Below, one piece after another: positions 26,666 to 35,341 of a DNA stretch of 64,000 nucleotides. Source of the stretch: Blastococcus haudaquaticus (lineage in GTDB: Bacteria > Actinomycetota > Actinomycetes > Mycobacteriales > Geodermatophilaceae); contig NZ_OCNK01000002.1 in the NCBI RefSeq assembly GCF_900230285.1, positions 744,001 through 808,000 of the forward strand, read 5' to 3'. The notes under the pieces are model-generated. The model saw nothing but the letters and a program-made list of their open reading frames with translations. It was not told the DNA's origin and made no database searches. How positions within the stretch are numbered: the stretch's first letter is position 1; every line of letters begins with the position of its first letter. A program made the translations under genes and the position numbers.

Positions 26666-27724
26666 TTGCGAAAGCTCCAGACATCCCTCGGTCACCGTCC
26701 TGGGAAGCGCTTCCTGCGCGTCGGCGGCGGCGCTCTCGCGCTCACGCTCCTGGCGGCGTGCGGCGGCAACGGCGGTGGCGGTGGCGGCAACTCCGCGAGC
26801 GCGGACGGCTGCCCGGAGGGGTACCCCGAACGGCCCATCGAACTGATCGTCCCCTTCGCCGCCGGCGGCGGCACCGACGTGGGCGTCCGCCTCCTGGCGC
26901 CCTACATCGAGGAGGAGCTGGGCGGGGCCACGATCAACGTCGTCAACCGCGAGGGCGGTGGCGGCTGGATCGGCTGGAACGCGTTGCGCGCCGCCGAGCC
27001 CGACGGCTACACGCTCGCCAGCCTCAACACCCCCAACCTGATCAGCGGATACCTGAACCCGGAGCAGGGCATCGAAAGCTCGCTGGACGACTTCACGCTG
27101 ATCGGCAACGTGGTCACGGACTACGGCGCGATAGCCGTCCGTCCCGACGACGACCGGTTCGGGACGATCGAGGAGCTCATCGAGTACGCGCAGGAGAACC
27201 GGCTCACCGCCACCAGCACCGGCGTCGGCAGCGACGACCAGCTGGCATCGCTGAGTCTCAACGACGCGCTCGGCACCCAGTTCGAGGGCATCCACGGCGG
27301 CGGCGCGGCTGACAGCCTCACCGCGGTCGTCGGCGGCAACGTCGACGTGATGTTCGCCAACGTCGGCGAGGTGGCGACCCCGCACGAGAACGGCCAGCTG
27401 AAGGTGCTGGCGGTGCTCGGCGACCCGGAGAACCGCGGAGAACTCCTGTCCGACGTCCCGACCCTGGCCGAGACCGGCCTGGAGGGGGTCGAGGACATCC
27501 GGTCCTGGTCGGCCCGCGGCCTCGGGGGTCCCGGCGGCATGGACGAGGGCCTGCAGCAGTGCATCGCCGACGCCGCTGCCGCCGCCATCCAGAACGAGGA
27601 GTTCGTCGCCGCGATGGCGGAGCAGTCCCTGCTCGTGGACTACCGGGACCCGGAGGAGTACCGGCAGATGCTCGAGGAGGAGGAGGCGATGGTCGAGGAC
27701 CTCGGAGGGCAGTTCATCTGGTAG
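26666..27724 (+). CDS. tctC: Tripartite tricarboxylate transporter substrate-binding lipoprotein TctC
   Basis: A 352-residue periplasmic-type binding protein. The signal peptide ends in lipobox LLAAC (Cys32) followed by a Gly/Ser linker. The Bug/TctC fold is shown by YPERPIELIVPFAAGGGTDVGVRLLA (split by ligand-binding turns), VVNREGGGGWIGWNAL, and GGNVDVMFANVGEVA. It captures an organic acid for TctAB. The start is a TTG at 26666 with GGAAGG 9 bases upstream; no better start keeps the whole signal peptide. First gene of the rightward arm, followed by a strong intercistronic hairpin. Confidence 0.93.
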   Translation: MRKLQTSLGHRPGKRFLRVGGGALALTLLAACGGNGGGGGGNSASADGCPEGYPERPIELIVPFAAGGGTDVGVRLLAPYIEEELGGATINVVNREGGGGWIGWNALRAAEPDGYTLASLNTPNLISGYLNPEQGIESSLDDFTLIGNVVTDYGAIAVRPDDDRFGTIEELIEYAQENRLTATSTGVGSDDQLASLSLNDALGTQFEGIHGGGAADSLTAVVGGNVDVMFANVGEVATPHENGQLKVLAVLGDPENRGELLSDVPTLAETGLEGVEDIRSWSARGLGGPGGMDEGLQQCIADAAAAAIQNEEFVAAMAEQSLLVDYRDPEEYRQMLEEEEAMVEDLGGQFIW

Positions 27725-27838
27725 GAGCAGCCGCCACGCGGTTCGCGCCCTGACCCGGTGAACGGCTGAACGCCTGGACGGGTCCACCACCTGCCCCGGC
27801 CGAGACGCGGCCCTCGCACCGCAACCCCCACGAGTTCC

Positions 27839-27874
27839 CGGGCTCGGTCACCGTCTCGACGGTGACCGAGCCCG
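27839..27874 (+). terminator. Intercistronic 17-bp hairpin between tctC and tctA
   Basis: Bases 27839-27855 pair perfectly with 27858-27874 (arm begins cgggctcggtcacc). There is no T-tract, and tctA follows in the same direction 32 bases on. It resembles the structures placed after binding-protein genes in transport operons, which protect the upstream mRNA and reduce readthrough so that the binding protein is in excess. Confidence 0.7.
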
Positions 27875-27905
27875 CGAACCGCCACCCAACCCGGGAAGGG
27901 TAGTA

Positions 27906-29429
27906 GTGGAAACACTGGATTCGATCGTCTCGGGCTTCTCCGTCGTCCTTACCCCCGAGAACCTCCTGTACGTCTTCATCGGCGTCTTCGTCGGGATGAT
28001 CATCGGCGTACTGCCCGGCCTGGGTTCGTCGGCGACCATGGCCCTCGTCCTGCCGTTCTCCTTCCAGCTCCCCGCCGAGGGAGCTCTCATCATGCTGGCG
28101 GGCATCTACTACGGGTCCATGTACGGCGGCACGATCACCTCGGTGCTGCTGCGTCTGCCCGGCGAGGCCGCCTCGGTCGTCACCACCTTCGACGGCTACC
28201 AGATGGCCAGGCAGGGACGCGCCGGCTCCGCGCTGGGCATCGCCGCCGTCGGTTCCTTCGTCGGCGGGACGGTGGGGATCATCGGCCTGTCGTTCCTCGC
28301 GCCACCGCTCGCGGACTTCGCGATCGGTTTCGGCGCACCGGAGTACACCGCTCTGGCGATCTTCGGCATCCTGATGGTGTCGTTCCTGGGCACGAAGTCC
28401 CTGACGAAGAGCCTCGTGGCAGCCGGCCTCGGCCTGTTGCTGGCCACGATCGGCCAGGACCCGGTCACCGGGTCGCCGCGGTTCACCATGGGCAGCCTCG
28501 AACTGCTGGGCGGCCTGGACTTCCTGGTGCTGGCGGTCGGCCTGTTCGGCATCGCGGACGTGCTCTACCACCTCGAGGAGGAAGTGCGGAGCAATCCGCT
28601 CGCCACCAAGCTCAAGCGCGTCTGGCCCTCAAGAAAGGAGGTCTCCCAGTCGAAGGGCGCGATCGCGCGCGGATCGGTCATCGGCTTCTTCGTCGGGATC
28701 CTCCCCGGTGGCGGCGGCGTCCTCTCGTCACTGGCCTCCTACGGGGTGGAGAAGCGCATCGCGAAGGACCCGACGCGGTTCGGCCGCGGGGCGATCGAGG
28801 GGGTCGCCGGGCCGGAGACGGCGAACAACGCGGGGGCGACGTCTGCATTCATCCCGCTGCTGACCCTCGGCATCCCGGCCAACAGCGCGACGGCGATCCT
28901 CTTCGGCGCCCTGCTGCTCCAGGGGATCACCCCCGGCCCGTTCCTGATCAGCGAAGAACCAGACGTGTTCTGGGGCGTCATCGACTCGATGTACATCGGC
29001 AACCTGATGCTGCTCGTGCTCAGCGTGCCGCTGGTCGGGATCTTCATCCAGATCCTGCGGATCCGGCTGACGATCCTGGGGCCGATCGCGATCATCGTCA
29101 CCATGCTGGGGACGTTCAGCATCAACAACAACGTCTTCGACATGTGGATCGCCCTCGCCGCCGGGATCGTCGGCTACTTCATGATGAAGGGCGGATTCGA
29201 GCCGGGACCCCTCGTGCTCGCCTTCCTCCTGGGATCTCTCCTGGAGAACTCGTTCCGGACGTCCCTCGCGATCTCCGACGGGGACCTCAGCGTGTTCGTG
29301 ACGCGCCCGGTGTCGGGAACGCTGTTCGCGCTGATCGTCCTCGCAGTCGCCGCCGCGGTGTTCGGCCACGTCCGCAGCCGCCGGCGGCGCGCCGCCGCAT
29401 CCGCCGCCCAGACCGCTCCCGTGGAATAG
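27906..29429 (+). CDS. tctA: Tripartite tricarboxylate transporter large permease TctA
   Basis: A 507-residue integral membrane protein with about 11-12 helices. It carries the two conserved TctA repeats, GVLPGLGSSATMALVLPF near residue 38 and GILPGGGGVLSSLASYGVEK near residue 263, and YGGTITSVLLRLPGEAASV. It forms the transport channel with TctB, driven by an ion gradient, taking substrate from TctC. The GTG start follows GGGAAGGG by 6 bases. TctB begins ten bases after its stop. Confidence 0.94.
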   Translation: METLDSIVSGFSVVLTPENLLYVFIGVFVGMIIGVLPGLGSSATMALVLPFSFQLPAEGALIMLAGIYYGSMYGGTITSVLLRLPGEAASVVTTFDGYQMARQGRAGSALGIAAVGSFVGGTVGIIGLSFLAPPLADFAIGFGAPEYTALAIFGILMVSFLGTKSLTKSLVAAGLGLLLATIGQDPVTGSPRFTMGSLELLGGLDFLVLAVGLFGIADVLYHLEEEVRSNPLATKLKRVWPSRKEVSQSKGAIARGSVIGFFVGILPGGGGVLSSLASYGVEKRIAKDPTRFGRGAIEGVAGPETANNAGATSAFIPLLTLGIPANSATAILFGALLLQGITPGPFLISEEPDVFWGVIDSMYIGNLMLLVLSVPLVGIFIQILRIRLTILGPIAIIVTMLGTFSINNNVFDMWIALAAGIVGYFMMKGGFEPGPLVLAFLLGSLLENSFRTSLAISDGDLSVFVTRPVSGTLFALIVLAVAAAVFGHVRSRRRRAAASAAQTAPVE

Positions 29430-29438
29430 GTGCACCCC

Positions 29439-29972
29439 ATGGACACATCGAAGCCGTCGGACACCACTCCCCCCGCCGCCGCCCGAGGCCCGGTGGACGA
29501 CGAGGACCTCCCGCCGATCATCGAGCGCGTTCCGCGGCAGGGGCCGGCCCACCACGTCGGCGCCCTGCTGCCCCTCCTCCTCGGGCTGCTCTGGGTCTAC
29601 TTCGCCTACTCCTCCTTCCCGCTGGGGGACCTGCGGGAGCCTGGGCCCGCGCTGTGGCCGGTGATCGTCGGCATCTTCACCGCGTTGATCTCGCTGAACC
29701 TGTGGCTCACGGAACGGGACGACACCGAGTACGAACCGTTCACGAGCAGATCGAAGCTGGTGCCGCTCGGAGCCATCGCCACCGCGATCTTCATCGTGAT
29801 CTACACGTATGTCGGTTTCCTCGTCGCCGGCTTCCTCCTCATGGCCTTCTGGGTCCGGTTCCTGGGAAGGGAGACCTGGCGCCTCTCCCTCGTCGTCGCG
29901 GCAGCGACGTCGCTCCTGGGCTACCTGATCTTCGGTGAGCTGCTCGGGGTGCCGCTCCCCGGTCCGTTCTGA
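29439..29972 (+). CDS. tctB: Tripartite tricarboxylate transporter small subunit TctB
   Basis: A 177-residue membrane protein with four predicted helices (about residues 42-62, 73-92, 108-140 in two turns and 150-172) after a polar N-terminal tail rich in Pro, Asp and Glu. Size, topology and position directly after tctA identify it as TctB, which is poorly conserved in sequence. ATG at 29439 is favoured by GGAATAGG eight bases upstream; a GTG at 29430 is possible. Confidence 0.88.
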   Translation: MDTSKPSDTTPPAAARGPVDDEDLPPIIERVPRQGPAHHVGALLPLLLGLLWVYFAYSSFPLGDLREPGPALWPVIVGIFTALISLNLWLTERDDTEYEPFTSRSKLVPLGAIATAIFIVIYTYVGFLVAGFLLMAFWVRFLGRETWRLSLVVAAATSLLGYLIFGELLGVPLPGPF

Positions 29973-30042
29973 CCGGCACCCGTCCAGCCATGTCCCGACC
30001 CCGTGCCGACCCGCGAACGGTTGAGAGAAGCGGACCCCCCAG

Positions 30043-31062
30043 GTGATCCACGACAGCACCGCACGACCCCTCGCCAGACGCGTCATGAGAGCGGCCCACA
30101 TGCCGGCCCCCGGCCGGATCGAGGTGAGCGATTTCCCGCTCCCGGAGATCGCCGACGGACAGGTCCTCGTGCAGATGCAGTACGCGTCGATCTGCGGATC
30201 GGACGTGCACATCGTCCACGACGGCTTCCACAACCCCGACTCGATCGGCATCCCGGGATATCCGGGCCACGAGGGCGTGGGGGTGGTGGTGGAGAGCCGA
30301 TCCGAGCTGTTCGCCCCGGGCACACCGGTCCTCACCGTGCCCCACGGGCACGAGGGTGGATGCTTCGCGGAGTACCAGGCGGTGGCGGAGCAGCAGGTCA
30401 TCCCACTGCCTCCGGACGGAGACCCCCTTCGCCTCCTCATGGCGCAGCAGCTGGGAACGGCCGTGTTTGCCATGAAGAAGTTCTGGCAGCCGGACGCGGA
30501 GACGGCCGCGGTCGTCGGCGTCGGCTCGGCCGGCCTCTTCTTCGTGCAGCTCCTGCTCGCGAAGGGCTGCACGCAGGTCGTCGTCTCCGACGTGAACGAG
30601 ACGCGGCTGCGAGCCGCGCAGGCGCTCGGCGCCACGGGTGTGCTCGCGCCGGACGCCTCCCTGGCCGAGGAGGTGCTCCGGGCGACTGGCGGGAAGGGCG
30701 CCGACCTGGTCATCGAGACGTCCGGTCTGGACATCGGCCGGGCCGAGGCCGTCGCAGCGGTGCGAACTCACGGGTACGTCGGTTGCTTCGGCTACGCGGA
30801 GCGCACCGGCCTCTCGCCGTTCCCCGTGCACATGGCGTTCCGCAAGGCGGCGACCGTCGCATGGGTCCGCGACACCCAGTCCGAACCCGGCCTGCAGTCC
30901 TTCCGCGAAGGACTCAGGCTCATCCGGTCCGGCGAGATCGACATCGACCACCACCTCGGGCACGTGATCCCCCTCGAGGACACCGCGTCCGGCGTCGAGA
31001 CCGCGCATTCCGGGCTGGACGTCGTCAAGGTCATCATCTCCATGCCCTCGTCCGCGGGCTGA
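30043..31062 (+). CDS. Zinc-type alcohol dehydrogenase family (MDR) protein
   Basis: A 339-residue medium-chain dehydrogenase. It has ICGSDVHIV (catalytic zinc Cys), GYPGHEGVGVVVE (His-Glu) and cofactor loop VVGVGSAGLFFVQLLLAKG. The four-Cys structural zinc lobe is absent, as in several polyol and threonine dehydrogenase relatives. It probably oxidises an alcohol or sugar acid brought in by the upstream transporter. GTG at 30043 is used; ATG at 30085 (MRAAHMPAPG) fits the usual start of the family and is a real alternative. Confidence 0.87.
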   Translation: MIHDSTARPLARRVMRAAHMPAPGRIEVSDFPLPEIADGQVLVQMQYASICGSDVHIVHDGFHNPDSIGIPGYPGHEGVGVVVESRSELFAPGTPVLTVPHGHEGGCFAEYQAVAEQQVIPLPPDGDPLRLLMAQQLGTAVFAMKKFWQPDAETAAVVGVGSAGLFFVQLLLAKGCTQVVVSDVNETRLRAAQALGATGVLAPDASLAEEVLRATGGKGADLVIETSGLDIGRAEAVAAVRTHGYVGCFGYAERTGLSPFPVHMAFRKAATVAWVRDTQSEPGLQSFREGLRLIRSGEIDIDHHLGHVIPLEDTASGVETAHSGLDVVKVIISMPSSAG

Positions 31063-31189
31063 CGCGAGCGCCGCGGACGACCACCGCGGACGACCACGTC
31101 CGCCCGACCTCCACGTCCACTACACCCCGTTCCGCGCGGCGGCAGCTCGTCGTTCCCCGCCACGCGAGTCGCATTCCTGAGGAGCTCCC

Positions 31190-31579
31190 ATGACGGTCCT
31201 TGTCGGCTACATCCCCACCCCGGAAGGCGAAGCCGCCTACGCAGCAGGCCTTGCAGAGGCCCGCCGTCGCGGGGAGGCGCTCGTGGTGATCAACTCGCCC
31301 CGGGAGAACACCCCCATGCACGCTGCCATGGCTGCCGACTCCGCGATCGACCGGTTGAGGTCCGAGGCCTCCACCGCCGGCGTCGACCTCGAGGTGCGCC
31401 AGGAGCCCTACACCGGCGAACTGGCGGACACCGTGGTGCGCGTCGCGCAGGAGACCGACGCCTCGGTCATCGTGATCGGCCTCCGCCACCGGTCCCCCGT
31501 CGGCAAGCTGATCATGGGGAGCACGGCGCAGCGCATCCTGCTCGAGGCCGATCGCCCGGTCCTGGCAGTCAAGGCCTGA
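31190..31579 (+). CDS. Universal stress protein UspA family
   Basis: A 129-residue single-domain Usp. The start is TVLVGYIPTPEGEAAY, and the ATP-binding signature G-2x-G-9x-G-S/T appears as GLRHRSPVGKLIMGSTAQRIL near the C terminus. Ligand binding by such proteins is often coupled to transporters, and small Usp genes frequently accompany TRAP or TTT transporters. GAGGAG lies 7 bases before the ATG. Confidence 0.92.
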   Translation: MTVLVGYIPTPEGEAAYAAGLAEARRRGEALVVINSPRENTPMHAAMAADSAIDRLRSEASTAGVDLEVRQEPYTGELADTVVRVAQETDASVIVIGLRHRSPVGKLIMGSTAQRILLEADRPVLAVKA

Positions 31580-31661
31580 CCGCATGCACGAACCCCGCGT
31601 GGACCCGCTGCCACATCGAGCCGGACGACGCTCGTCCGGACAGCCCGACGATCGGAGGACC

Positions 31662-32885
31662 ATGTCCGGAACCCGCTATGCCGTGGTCGGTGGAGGAATC
31701 ATCGGCGCCGCGGTGGCCCGCCGGTTGCTGGAGCTGCGGCCCGACGCGCAGGTCACCGTCCTGGAGAAGGAGGACCGGCTCGCCGCGCACCAGACCGGGC
31801 GCAACAGCGGCGTCGTGCACGCCGGCCTCTACTACGAGCCCGGCTCGCTCAAGGCCCTGCTCTGCCGCCGCGGCGTCGGCCTGCTCAAGGACTTCTGCGC
31901 CGAGCAAGGTCTGGCCTACAACGAGATCGGCAAGGTCCTGGTGGCGCTGGACCACGCCGAGGAGCAGCGCCTCCAGGCCATCGCCGACCGCGCTCGGGCC
32001 AACGGCGTCCCCGGCATCCGAATCCTGGACCAGGCCCAGCTGCGCGAGATCGAGCCCAACGTCTCGGGCATCGCCGGGCTGCACTCCCCCACCACCGCGA
32101 TCGTCGACTACGCCGAGATCACCCGCCGGCTCGCGGCCGACGCCGAGTCGCGCGGCGCCACCATCCGCACGGGCTTCACCGTCGCCGGCCTCCAGCACAC
32201 CACCGGGACCGCCGCCGAAGAGGTCGTCATCCGCAGCGCCGCCGGCGAGGAGGTCGTCGTCGACCAGGTGATCCTCTGCGCCGGCCTGCACGTCGACCGG
32301 CTCGCCGAGCTCGCCGGCGACGTCCACGCCCCGCGCATCGTCCCGTTCCGCGGCGAGTACTTCGCCTTGATCCCGGAGAAGCGCTCGCTGGTCAACGGGC
32401 TGGTCTATCCCGTCCCCGACCCGCGCTACCCCTTCCTCGGTGTCCACCTGACCCCACGGTTCGACGGTGAGGTCCTCGTCGGCCCCAACGCCGTCCTCGC
32501 CCTGGCCCGCGAGGGCTACCGGCGCCGGGACTTCTCCGCCAGGGAACTCGCCGAGATCGTCCGCTACACCGGTTTCCGCCGCTTCGCCCGCCAGCACTGG
32601 AAGACCGGCATCAACGAGATGCGGGGCTCGCTGAGCAAGCGCGCCTTCACCGCCGCCGCCCAGCGCTACGTCCCCCAGCTCACCACCCGCGACCTCGTCC
32701 CCGCTGCTGCCGGCATCCGCGCCCAGGCACTGGAAGCCGACGGCAGCCTCGTCGACGACTTCCGCATCACCCAGACGGGAGCGGTCATCGCCGTCCGCAA
32801 CGCCCCCTCCCCCGCTGCCACCTCCTCCCTGGCCATCGCCGAGCACATCGTCGACACCCTGCTCGGTCGCACCCCGCGGTCGTGA
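31662..32885 (+). CDS. lhgO: L-2-hydroxyglutarate oxidase-like FAD enzyme (LhgO family)
   Basis: A 407-residue FAD-dependent oxidase of the DAO family. It has the dinucleotide motif VVGGGIIGAAVARRL, then HQTGRNSGVVHAGLYYEPGS, which is the signature of LhgO, and later FRGEYFALIPEKRSLVNGLV with YPVPDPRYPFLGVHLT. LhgO oxidises L-2-hydroxyglutarate to 2-oxoglutarate at the membrane. In this cluster it may act on another L-2-hydroxyacid. CGGAGGACC precedes the ATG at 31662. Its stop overlaps a 32-codon ORF by 4 bp. Confidence 0.9.
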   Translation: MSGTRYAVVGGGIIGAAVARRLLELRPDAQVTVLEKEDRLAAHQTGRNSGVVHAGLYYEPGSLKALLCRRGVGLLKDFCAEQGLAYNEIGKVLVALDHAEEQRLQAIADRARANGVPGIRILDQAQLREIEPNVSGIAGLHSPTTAIVDYAEITRRLAADAESRGATIRTGFTVAGLQHTTGTAAEEVVIRSAAGEEVVVDQVILCAGLHVDRLAELAGDVHAPRIVPFRGEYFALIPEKRSLVNGLVYPVPDPRYPFLGVHLTPRFDGEVLVGPNAVLALAREGYRRRDFSARELAEIVRYTGFRRFARQHWKTGINEMRGSLSKRAFTAAAQRYVPQLTTRDLVPAAAGIRAQALEADGSLVDDFRITQTGAVIAVRNAPSPAATSSLAIAEHIVDTLLGRTPRS

Positions 32886-32980
32886 CCACGGTCGTCCGGA
32901 TCGGGTCGCTCGCCGAGCGCCGCGCCGCCGTCCTAGCCGCGGAGCAGGTGCTGGCCGTCCCGGGCGCCCTGACCGCATGA
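32882..32980 (+). CDS. Candidate 32-residue translationally coupled ORF
   Basis: A GTG that overlaps the lhgO stop (GTGA) opens 32 codons that end in a TGA overlapping the MFS ATG (ATGA). The product would begin MTTVVRIGSLAERRAAVLAA. Two perfect 4-bp couplings would allow ribosomes to pass from lhgO to the MFS gene. It may be a real microprotein, a coupling device, or the remnant of a larger gene. No family is recognised. Confidence 0.45.
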   Translation: MTTVVRIGSLAERRAAVLAAEQVLAVPGALTA

Positions 32981-34206
32981 CGCGTCCGCGCCGGCCCCGG
33001 CCGCCCACGGGCTCGACCAGGGCCGGCGCGGCCGCGGTGACCGTCACGACGGTCGGCGTGCTGCCCGTCTACATGGTCGGCGTGCTGTGGGTCCAGCTGC
33101 AGGAGGACCTCGGCTTCGGCCCCCAGCTGCTCGGCACCCTGGTCGCGTCGTTCTTCCTGACCTCGGCGGTCTCCGCTCTCACCGCGGGCGCCATCGTGGG
33201 CCGGTTCGGGACGTCGCCGATCGTGCGGCTGTCGGCGCTGGTCGGAGCCGCCTCGATGCTGGTCATCGCCCTGGCAGCGCAGCACACGGCCGTCCTGGTG
33301 GCCGCGCTGGTGTTCGCCGGCTGGGGCAACGGCATCGGGCAGCCGGCCAGCAACGACCTCATCGCCCGCGCGGTGGCACCGTCCCGGCACGGTCTGGCGT
33401 ACGGGACCAAGCAGGCGGCGATCCCGTTGTCCACGATGATCGCCGGCGTCGCGGTCCCGGCCCTGGCCATCCCGCTGGGCTGGCGGACCGCCTTCGCCGT
33501 CGGTGCCGCGCTGGCCCTGCTCGTCGTGCTGACCGTGCCGGGAGCCGGACAGCTCCGGGCTCCTGGATCCGAGGAACGGTCCGAGGCGGCAGGACCGTTC
33601 CGCAGGGGGCCGTTGCTCGTCCTGTCGCTGGGGCTGATGCTGGGCGCGGCGACGGGGAACGCGCTCGGGTCCTTCTTCGTCGCCACGGCCGTCGAGGGCG
33701 GCATCGCGCCGGCCACGGCCGGCGTGCTCGCCGCCGTGGCGAGCGGGCTGGGTGCGGCGGCCCGGATCGGGTTCGGCTGGCTGGCCGACCGGTTCCGGAC
33801 CAGGTGGCTGCTGGTCGTCGCCGCCCAGATGGCCATCGGCGGTCTCTCCTACGCACTGCTCGGCACCGGGATCGAGCTGCTCATCGCCGTCGGGGCGCTG
33901 ATCGGTTACTGCACCGGGTGGGCGTGGGCCGGCCTCACCAACTTCTCGGTCGCCAGGATGCATCCGGGCATGGCCGCGCGCGCCACCTCGATCACCCAGG
34001 TCGGGACCGGGGCGGGCGCGGCACTGGGGCCCCTCCTGTTCGGCATCGTCGTCTCTGCGACGTCCTACTCGGTCGCCTGGTACGCGACCGCCGCCCTGTC
34101 GGCGGCGGGCGGGGCGGTCGTCGTCCAGGGCCGCCGGATGCTCATGCGCACGCGACCCCAGCTCGCGGCCGCGCGCCGGCAGCGCCGGAAGGCGCGCCAC
34201 ACCTGA
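32977..34206 (+). CDS. Major facilitator superfamily permease
   Basis: A 409-residue transporter with 12 predicted helices. It carries an MFS-A-like loop between helices 2 and 3 (AGAIVGRFGTSPIVRLSAL), a second in the C-terminal half (FGWLADRFRTRWLLVV) and a basic cytoplasmic tail. It probably transports an organic acid or exports a pathway intermediate. It starts inside the stop of the 32-codon ORF. This is a second transporter besides TctABC in the same arm. Confidence 0.9.
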   Translation: MTRPRRPRPPTGSTRAGAAAVTVTTVGVLPVYMVGVLWVQLQEDLGFGPQLLGTLVASFFLTSAVSALTAGAIVGRFGTSPIVRLSALVGAASMLVIALAAQHTAVLVAALVFAGWGNGIGQPASNDLIARAVAPSRHGLAYGTKQAAIPLSTMIAGVAVPALAIPLGWRTAFAVGAALALLVVLTVPGAGQLRAPGSEERSEAAGPFRRGPLLVLSLGLMLGAATGNALGSFFVATAVEGGIAPATAGVLAAVASGLGAAARIGFGWLADRFRTRWLLVVAAQMAIGGLSYALLGTGIELLIAVGALIGYCTGWAWAGLTNFSVARMHPGMAARATSITQVGTGAGAALGPLLFGIVVSATSYSVAWYATAALSAAGGAVVVQGRRMLMRTRPQLAAARRQRRKARHT

Positions 34207-34537
34207 GCCCCCTCGACGGGCCAGGCGACCCTCACCTGGGCAGATCGGCCGCGGTCGGTCGTCGGCGGCTGCGGTCGCGTCCACCGCCTGGAGCGCCCAC
34301 GGCTGCCCGATGAGCCCTCCGAGAATCACCGTGGGCCTCTCGCGAAGGCGTTCGGGGCCCGTCGTCCGGCATCGGTCAGCGGACCGCATCAGCGCCTCCA
34401 CGGCCGGAGTTGGTGTACGGTATACCGATACGAATCGGCGGGCGCTGGTGGACGTCACCGTCCGCTCCACCGGCGCTACGGCGGTGTTCCCGCCCACGGC
34501 TGGCAGCGGCCACGAGCAGCACGAGAGACGAGGACGC
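34207..34537. promoter_or_regulatory. 331-bp promoter region before the SDR/glycerate kinase pair
   Basis: No gene with protein-like composition is seen. It contains an AT-rich patch with a third candidate operator at 34410-34434, consistent with a separate promoter for the two genes that follow. Confidence 0.5.
34410..34434. promoter_or_regulatory. Candidate GntR operator 3, TGGTGT-5-ATACCG
   Basis: The segment reads TTGGTGTACGGTATACCGA, with half-sites TGGTGT and ATACCG separated by five bases and a CGGTATACCG palindrome in the middle. It shares half-site and spacing with operator 1 in the divergent control region 8 kb away, so both may answer to the local GntR regulator. Confidence 0.5.
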
Positions 34538-35296
34538 ATGACCACCCTTCCGGTAGTGCTGGTCACCGGTGCATCGAGCGGCATCGGACGCGCGTGCGTC
34601 GACGCTTTCCTTGCTCAGGGTGCCCGGGTCATCGCGGCGGCTCGTCGCGTCGACCGGCTCGAGCTGCTCCATGACGAGAACCCGAACACCGTGCTGCCCG
34701 TCGCCATGGACGTCCGCGACCGCGCCGGCGTGACGGCCGCTCTGGCCGCCCTTCCCGAGGCGTGGAACACGATCGACATCCTGGTCAACAACGCCGGGCT
34801 TGCCGCCGGCCGCGGACCGGTCCACACCGATGATCCCGACAACTGGGACCGGATGCTCGACACCAACGTCCGCGGCCTGCTCAACGTCTCCTCCTGCGTC
34901 CTCCCCCGCATGGTCGAGCGCGGCTCCGGGCACGTCATCAACATCGGGTCGAACGCCGGGCGGGAGGTCTATCCCGGCGGCACCGTGTACTGCGCGACGA
35001 AGGCAGCGGTCGAACGGATCACCCGCGGGATGCGCATGGACGTGCTGGGCAGCGGCGTCCGGATCAGCCAGGTGGACCCCGGCATGGTGCAGACGGAGTT
35101 CTCGCTCGTCCGGTTCGACGGGGACTCGTCTGCCGCCGACGCCGTCTACGACGGCGTGACGCCACTGCTGCCCAGCGACATCGCCGAGGTCGTGACCTGG
35201 ATCGCGAGCCGGCCGCCGCACGTCGTGATCGCCGACGTCCTCGTGTACCCCACCGATCAGGCGGGGTCGGGGAAGCTCGCCCGCCGGAAGAGCTGA
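34538..35296 (+). CDS. Short-chain dehydrogenase/reductase (YdfG-like)
   Basis: A 252-residue classical SDR with complete catalytic set: TGASSGIGRA, NNAG in ILVNNAGLAAGRGP, the Ser in INIGSNAGRE and Tyr-Lys in YCATKAAV. The segment NNAGLA and the C-terminal IAEVVTWIASRPPHVVI resemble YdfG-type 3-hydroxy acid dehydrogenases, which oxidise L-serine, 3-hydroxyisobutyrate and similar compounds. ATG at 34538 with an AGGA upstream; longer upstream reading has no similarity. It is likely co-transcribed with the glycerate kinase 45 bp downstream. Confidence 0.88.
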   Translation: MTTLPVVLVTGASSGIGRACVDAFLAQGARVIAAARRVDRLELLHDENPNTVLPVAMDVRDRAGVTAALAALPEAWNTIDILVNNAGLAAGRGPVHTDDPDNWDRMLDTNVRGLLNVSSCVLPRMVERGSGHVINIGSNAGREVYPGGTVYCATKAAVERITRGMRMDVLGSGVRISQVDPGMVQTEFSLVRFDGDSSAADAVYDGVTPLLPSDIAEVVTWIASRPPHVVIADVLVYPTDQAGSGKLARRKS

Positions 35297-35341
35297 GACC
35301 CCGCTCCCCTGACCTCAGCCGGCTCCGCGGAGGCCCACGCC

